From Pirellulales bacterium (lineage in GTDB: Bacteria; Planctomycetota; Planctomycetia; Pirellulales; JALHPA01): DNA of 64,000 bases. Positions 61,901 to 64,000 of the stretch are shown here, one piece after another. How positions within the stretch are numbered: the first letter of the stretch is position 1; every line of letters begins with the position of its first letter. Below the pieces are notes generated by a model. The model was not told the origin of the DNA and ran no database searches. It saw nothing but the letters and a program-made list of their open reading frames with translations. Location of the stretch: positions 72,548 through 136,547 of the forward strand of contig JANRLT010000070.1 in assembly GCA_033762255.1 (NCBI GenBank), given 5' to 3'. Position numbers and translations under genes: made by a program.

Positions 61901-62527
61901 TTTTTCGTGGTAGTAATTTTCCAGGGTGCGGCGGGCTTCCTCCACCCGATGCGGATCAAGCGCGTCCCCCACTTTAAGCTCGGCTTGCTTTTTAAGCGTG
62001 CTTTCACCGATCTTTTGCATACCGATGAATTTTACATAGCGCAAGAGAGGCCGCTCCACCACCTGAAAGGTCACCAGCAGACCATCTTGCAGGGTTTGGT
62101 AACGGGGCTTGATCGAAACAAATTTTCGCGTCCGGTCCAGTGCCCGTACGTCATCCTCGATCGTCTTGGGATCGTACAGCGTCCCCGCCCGGGTGGACAT
62201 CTTGGGTAGGGTGCCCACATTGCTGGCCCCTTCGATGCGGACCTCGATCACGCGGTCGGTTCCGGCAATGGGGGCCGGGACGGCGTTGGCGGCGGCATTA
62301 CCGCCAGGCGCAGCGCGCGGCGTGGCGATGGTCTCCACCGGAGGGGGCAAATTTGCCGGAAACGTCCCGGCGGGTGACCCAACGGCGGTCCCCGCCGCGG
62401 GGTTGGTCAATGCCGGGCCGCTGCCGGCCAATCCCTGGCCGCTGGCGAAATTTATTTGGCATCCAAGCGCAAACCAGCTTAAAGCCAGCAGGCCCAGTGC
62501 TTTGCCATGACGCATCATGCCCAGCAT
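58901..62527 (-). CDS. bamA: BamA-like Omp85 outer-membrane protein with a long disordered insert
   Basis: About 1208 residues from the ATG at 62525-62527; ATGs further upstream (to 62830) are in frame but give no better start, while MRHGKALGLLALSWFALG resembles a signal peptide. Several POTRA repeats occupy roughly 62250-61070 (VIEVRIEGASNVG; PLLRYVKFIGMQKIGESTLK; YKVRNFSVIGNEKFNQAELL; YRVGQILVDIRG). The C-terminus is an Omp85 beta-barrel with the LRGFRFRGASP motif and VEYMVPI. Between the last POTRA and the barrel lies a Pro/Ser/Thr/Ala-rich insert of about 320 residues (roughly 60000-60960) that ordinary BamA (about 800 residues) lacks. The protein should assemble or transport outer-membrane proteins. 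Confidence 0.88.
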   Translation of the reverse strand: MLGMMRHGKALGLLALSWFALGCQINFASGQGLAGSGPALTNPAAGTAVGSPAGTFPANLPPPVETIATPRAAPGGNAAANAVPAPIAGTDRVIEVRIEGASNVGTLPKMSTRAGTLYDPKTIEDDVRALDRTRKFVSIKPRYQTLQDGLLVTFQVVERPLLRYVKFIGMQKIGESTLKKQAELKVGDALDPHRVEEARRTLENYYHEKGFVEAYVSVVEGNKVGDKGAVFVINEGNRQKVWWTQYVGNTIATDARLNTQIQSKPGILWIGGHVDRNKIDDDIKTLTEYYRSLGFFQARISRELDVSPSGWLTLTFIIHEGPRYKVRNFSVIGNEKFNQAELLSKLQEQSGEYFDQAKLNADINAIRDLYGGQGHIFCDIDAETRFLETPGELDIVFSIKEGAVYRVGQILVDIRGSSGESSHSRERTVLNRISLRPGDIVDTRLIRADEIRLKRSGLFNNDPTKGAPPQIVVTPPEGLDEEARELARKNTSTNRNGKSRFQSPDVPTVTVIIRGTAVDAVPGTPPATVNPPAQPELRLPYHNLPLEAVPYPVTPNDAAPIPAAPSTATPSPAASHPTSRPTFWRANYTPAESTPRPSAMTPLAPSAALHPDRPRINRDFTVPDTALQRTVTPPTQTVVRFQSPDNTRWAANSTTPASTNSGIPPASPSTAYVPSNAYIPSSTVGVDRWSTPATPNANYVASGSMPYQQSATGFTPSGIMPDAYPQAGSTTGYAAQPAFYTAATNTTGQYPVQPTQYLADPATESFVGQPSGGNLTVPGYAPGTAVAPSGIAPTDPSASPWSPAINANGQPLVGGIGQPNGVPGQGAGILPQPSEPINPQQPWQVVPEGGFVDLTGIVTETQTGRLMFGVGVNSNAGVIGNIVLDEQNFDIWRPATSWNDFVSGRAWRGAGQRFRLEAAPGSQVSRYTISFQEPYLWDSPVALSMSGFYFQRGYRDWYEERVGGRFGFAYQIPYRPDLSIGTKFRIENINISNPRVTTVPELNEVVGHNDLYGFGINLAHDTRDSPFLPTEGWFAQYEVEYVTGSFDYPRATVEMRKYFTLTQRADGSGRQVLAIGGDFGISGNDTPIYDNFFIGGFSTLRGFRFRGASPRVNDVIVGGPLQLVGTVEYMVPITADDSLRAVAFCDFGTVEQDYTINSQNFRVALGGGLRISVPALGPAPIALDFATVVNDAAGDQTQVFTFFVGLGR

Positions 62528-62836
62528 CCGTTTCTGTAGTTGCGGGAAAGCGGCTATAGCAACCGCGAAAAGTCCCGTGCGCAAAAAAACCATTACAAAA
62601 CTTGGCCGCTTGCTTTCCCGGGGTTCAAGCGGACAATGTGGTCGAAAAGAAATACCGCAACCCGTCAATTGCGACAAGGGAGATTTGGGGGGTTGCCGAT
62701 AGTCATTTAAGAAATATTGTAAAATTACAATAAATTCATTTAGGTTCGGTCCGCCTCCCTGGGGAAATATATTCGCAAAAAAGCAACTCGCGGGATCTCC
62801 CATCAACACGCGGGTGGACGGGCAGAGCATGGCCGC
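62528..62836. other. Region upstream of the Omp85 gene
   Basis: 309 bases, or fewer if the Omp85 start is further upstream (its frame is open to 62830). An A+T-rich patch at 62700-62740 could hold the promoter. No other gene is supported. Confidence 0.4.
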
Positions 62837-64000
62837 TCAAGCCGCCCGACGCGCGGCCAGGGTGTTCCTGGGCAAGGTTTCCGCCAGCACGCTGGCATAC
62901 AGTTCCTCGTATTGAGCGATAATCCCTCGCGGTTCATGCCGCGCAAACGCGATTCGCCGCGCGTTTTGGGCTAACCGCGCGGGTTGCGGGTCCGCTAGCA
63001 CGGTGAATATGCCGCGAGCCAGGTCCCGTGGAGCAAAATCCCCGGCCAAATAGCCCGTTTGGCCGGTGTGCACCACTTCCCCCGCCACGCCTGTGTCAAA
63101 TGCCACCACCGGCGTTCCGCATAACAGCGACTCGCTAATCATCATGGGTCCGGCATCCTCTATCGACGGGCAGACAAACAAATCCGCCGCCTGATACGCC
63201 CGCGCTAGTTCTGGTCCATCCCGCAAGCTTCCAACTAACCGCGAGGGAAAGGGACAATGCCGGGCCAAAAATTCTCCCCTCTGACCGATAATCACCAATT
63301 CCACATCTTCCGCTGTGCAGCCGGCGGAGCATTTTTCCTGTGTCATAATCCCACGCAATTGATGCAGGGCCGCGATTAGCTTGGCCCCCCCCTTGCGCGG
63401 CTCATCCAAATATGACGCGCCAAATAGCACCAAGCGCTTATCCAATGGCAGGCCCAACTGTTCCCGCGCTTGCTGGCGATCCGCCGGGATAAAGACCGTG
63501 GTATCCAATGGCAGGGGGATTTCCGCGATCCGGTGACCCCCAAATAGCGAACTGGCACGGGCTTTCTCCGCCGCCCAACGCGTGGGGGCAATGATGGTCA
63601 GGGGCAAATCGGCCAAGTGCCGCTGCTTTTGTTGCCATACTTGCCGTGATACGTCATTCGGAGAAGGCTCCGCCAACAAGGGACAATTCCCACAGTTGAC
63701 GGTAAATCCCTGACAGCCAAAAGAGTAATGACATCCCCCTGTTAGCGGCTCTTGGTCCAGCAAATGCCAAAAGAGGGGCACGCCCAGACGGGATGCCAGT
63801 TGGCGGATTTGCCCGGAAGACAAAAAACGGGTGATCCAGTGCAAAAAGACCACGTCCACCTGTCCCCGCTGCGCAGCTAGCGTACGGTCCAGGTCGACGC
63901 CAATCTGGCGGTCATGGTTAAAGGTAAACTTGGTCTGGGGCGTCCCCCAGCCGGGAAGATGACGCAGAAATTTGTGCCAAGTGGCCAACACTGGCGAGAT
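62837..64000 (-). CDS. Glycosyltransferase family 4-like protein (5' partial)
   Basis: At least 384 residues; the frame is open to the right edge of the window, and a preceding N-terminal part is expected since GT4 proteins have another Rossmann domain start. The visible part includes VDVVFLHWITRFL, a Cys cluster (HYSFGCQGFTVNCGNCPLL) found in a subset of GT4 enzymes, FGASYLDEPRKGGAKLIAAL, and the donor-site motif SESLLCGTPVVAFDTGVAGE with its E-x7-E acids. It likely transfers a sugar from a nucleotide donor in surface polysaccharide synthesis. It lies upstream of the Omp85 gene on the same strand. Confidence 0.85.
   Translation of the reverse strand: MSPVLATWHKFLRHLPGWGTPQTKFTFNHDRQIGVDLDRTLAAQRGQVDVVFLHWITRFLSSGQIRQLASRLGVPLFWHLLDQEPLTGGCHYSFGCQGFTVNCGNCPLLAEPSPNDVSRQVWQQKQRHLADLPLTIIAPTRWAAEKARASSLFGGHRIAEIPLPLDTTVFIPADRQQAREQLGLPLDKRLVLFGASYLDEPRKGGAKLIAALHQLRGIMTQEKCSAGCTAEDVELVIIGQRGEFLARHCPFPSRLVGSLRDGPELARAYQAADLFVCPSIEDAGPMMISESLLCGTPVVAFDTGVAGEVVHTGQTGYLAGDFAPRDLARGIFTVLADPQPARLAQNARRIAFARHEPRGIIAQYEELYASVLAETLPRNTLAARRAA

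Overview
The window looks like chromosomal DNA of a planctomycete, probably of the Pirellulales type. The pointers are PEP-CTERM exported proteins, dockerin-like calcium-binding repeats on a secreted amylase-family enzyme, tandem Uma2 nucleases, an oversized Omp85 protein, a MoxR/DUF58/transglutaminase operon, and long intergenic stretches with many short repeats. Placement rests on gene content and style only; no rRNA is present.

Layout. 1-3954: a branched-chain amino-acid (Liv) ABC transporter operon livH-livM-livG-livF, cut at its left end. Its LivG carries an extra insert of about 200 residues flanked by two membrane segments. 4065-11160: a PhoPQ-activated-pathogenicity-related (PqaA) type secreted protein, trpF, a PEP-CTERM protein and a secreted alpha-amylase-family protein. 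11326-20232: a SulP transporter fused to a carbonic anhydrase, a ketosynthase that has lost active-site residues, a CBS-domain protein, a secreted serine hydrolase, a planctomycete-style secreted protein and two Uma2 genes with converted 3' halves. 20272-24590: a copper-type P1B ATPase and a TolC-like outer-membrane channel. 24870-33752: an integrative element of about 8.9 kb. It lies at the 3' end of a tRNA-Val gene, has a tyrosine integrase whose last codons overlap the tRNA, an excisionase-like HTH protein, a DnaB-N/DUF3987 protein, an XRE regulator and A+T-rich cargo. A related integrase 3' relic marks its left end.

34222-38973: MoxR, DUF58 and transglutaminase genes. 39008-42036: rsmH followed by a membrane/LysM protein split by a run of nine A residues. 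42752-53818: housekeeping genes (queA, a Nudix protein, protoporphyrinogen oxidase, a nucleoside-type MFS transporter, an MnmE-like GTPase, inositol-phosphate synthase, an aspartate-type aminotransferase) plus small membrane proteins. 54200-56592: a two-gene island of an EcoRI-family adenine methyltransferase and a DUF262-HNH protein, a probable restriction-modification or anti-phage unit. 56729-64000: a second aminotransferase, a small secreted protein, a BamA-like Omp85 protein with a very long disordered insert, and a glycosyltransferase that runs off the right end.

Across the window, several intergenic regions contain tandem arrays with a strict 7-bp period but different units, resembling the heptameric STRR repeats known from cyanobacteria. 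A dispersed repeat of about 90 bp occurs twice in opposite orientation. The strongest candidates for something new are the membrane-inserted LivG, the EcoRI-type methylase/DUF262-HNH pair, the A9-interrupted LysM protein beside rsmH, and the heptameric arrays.
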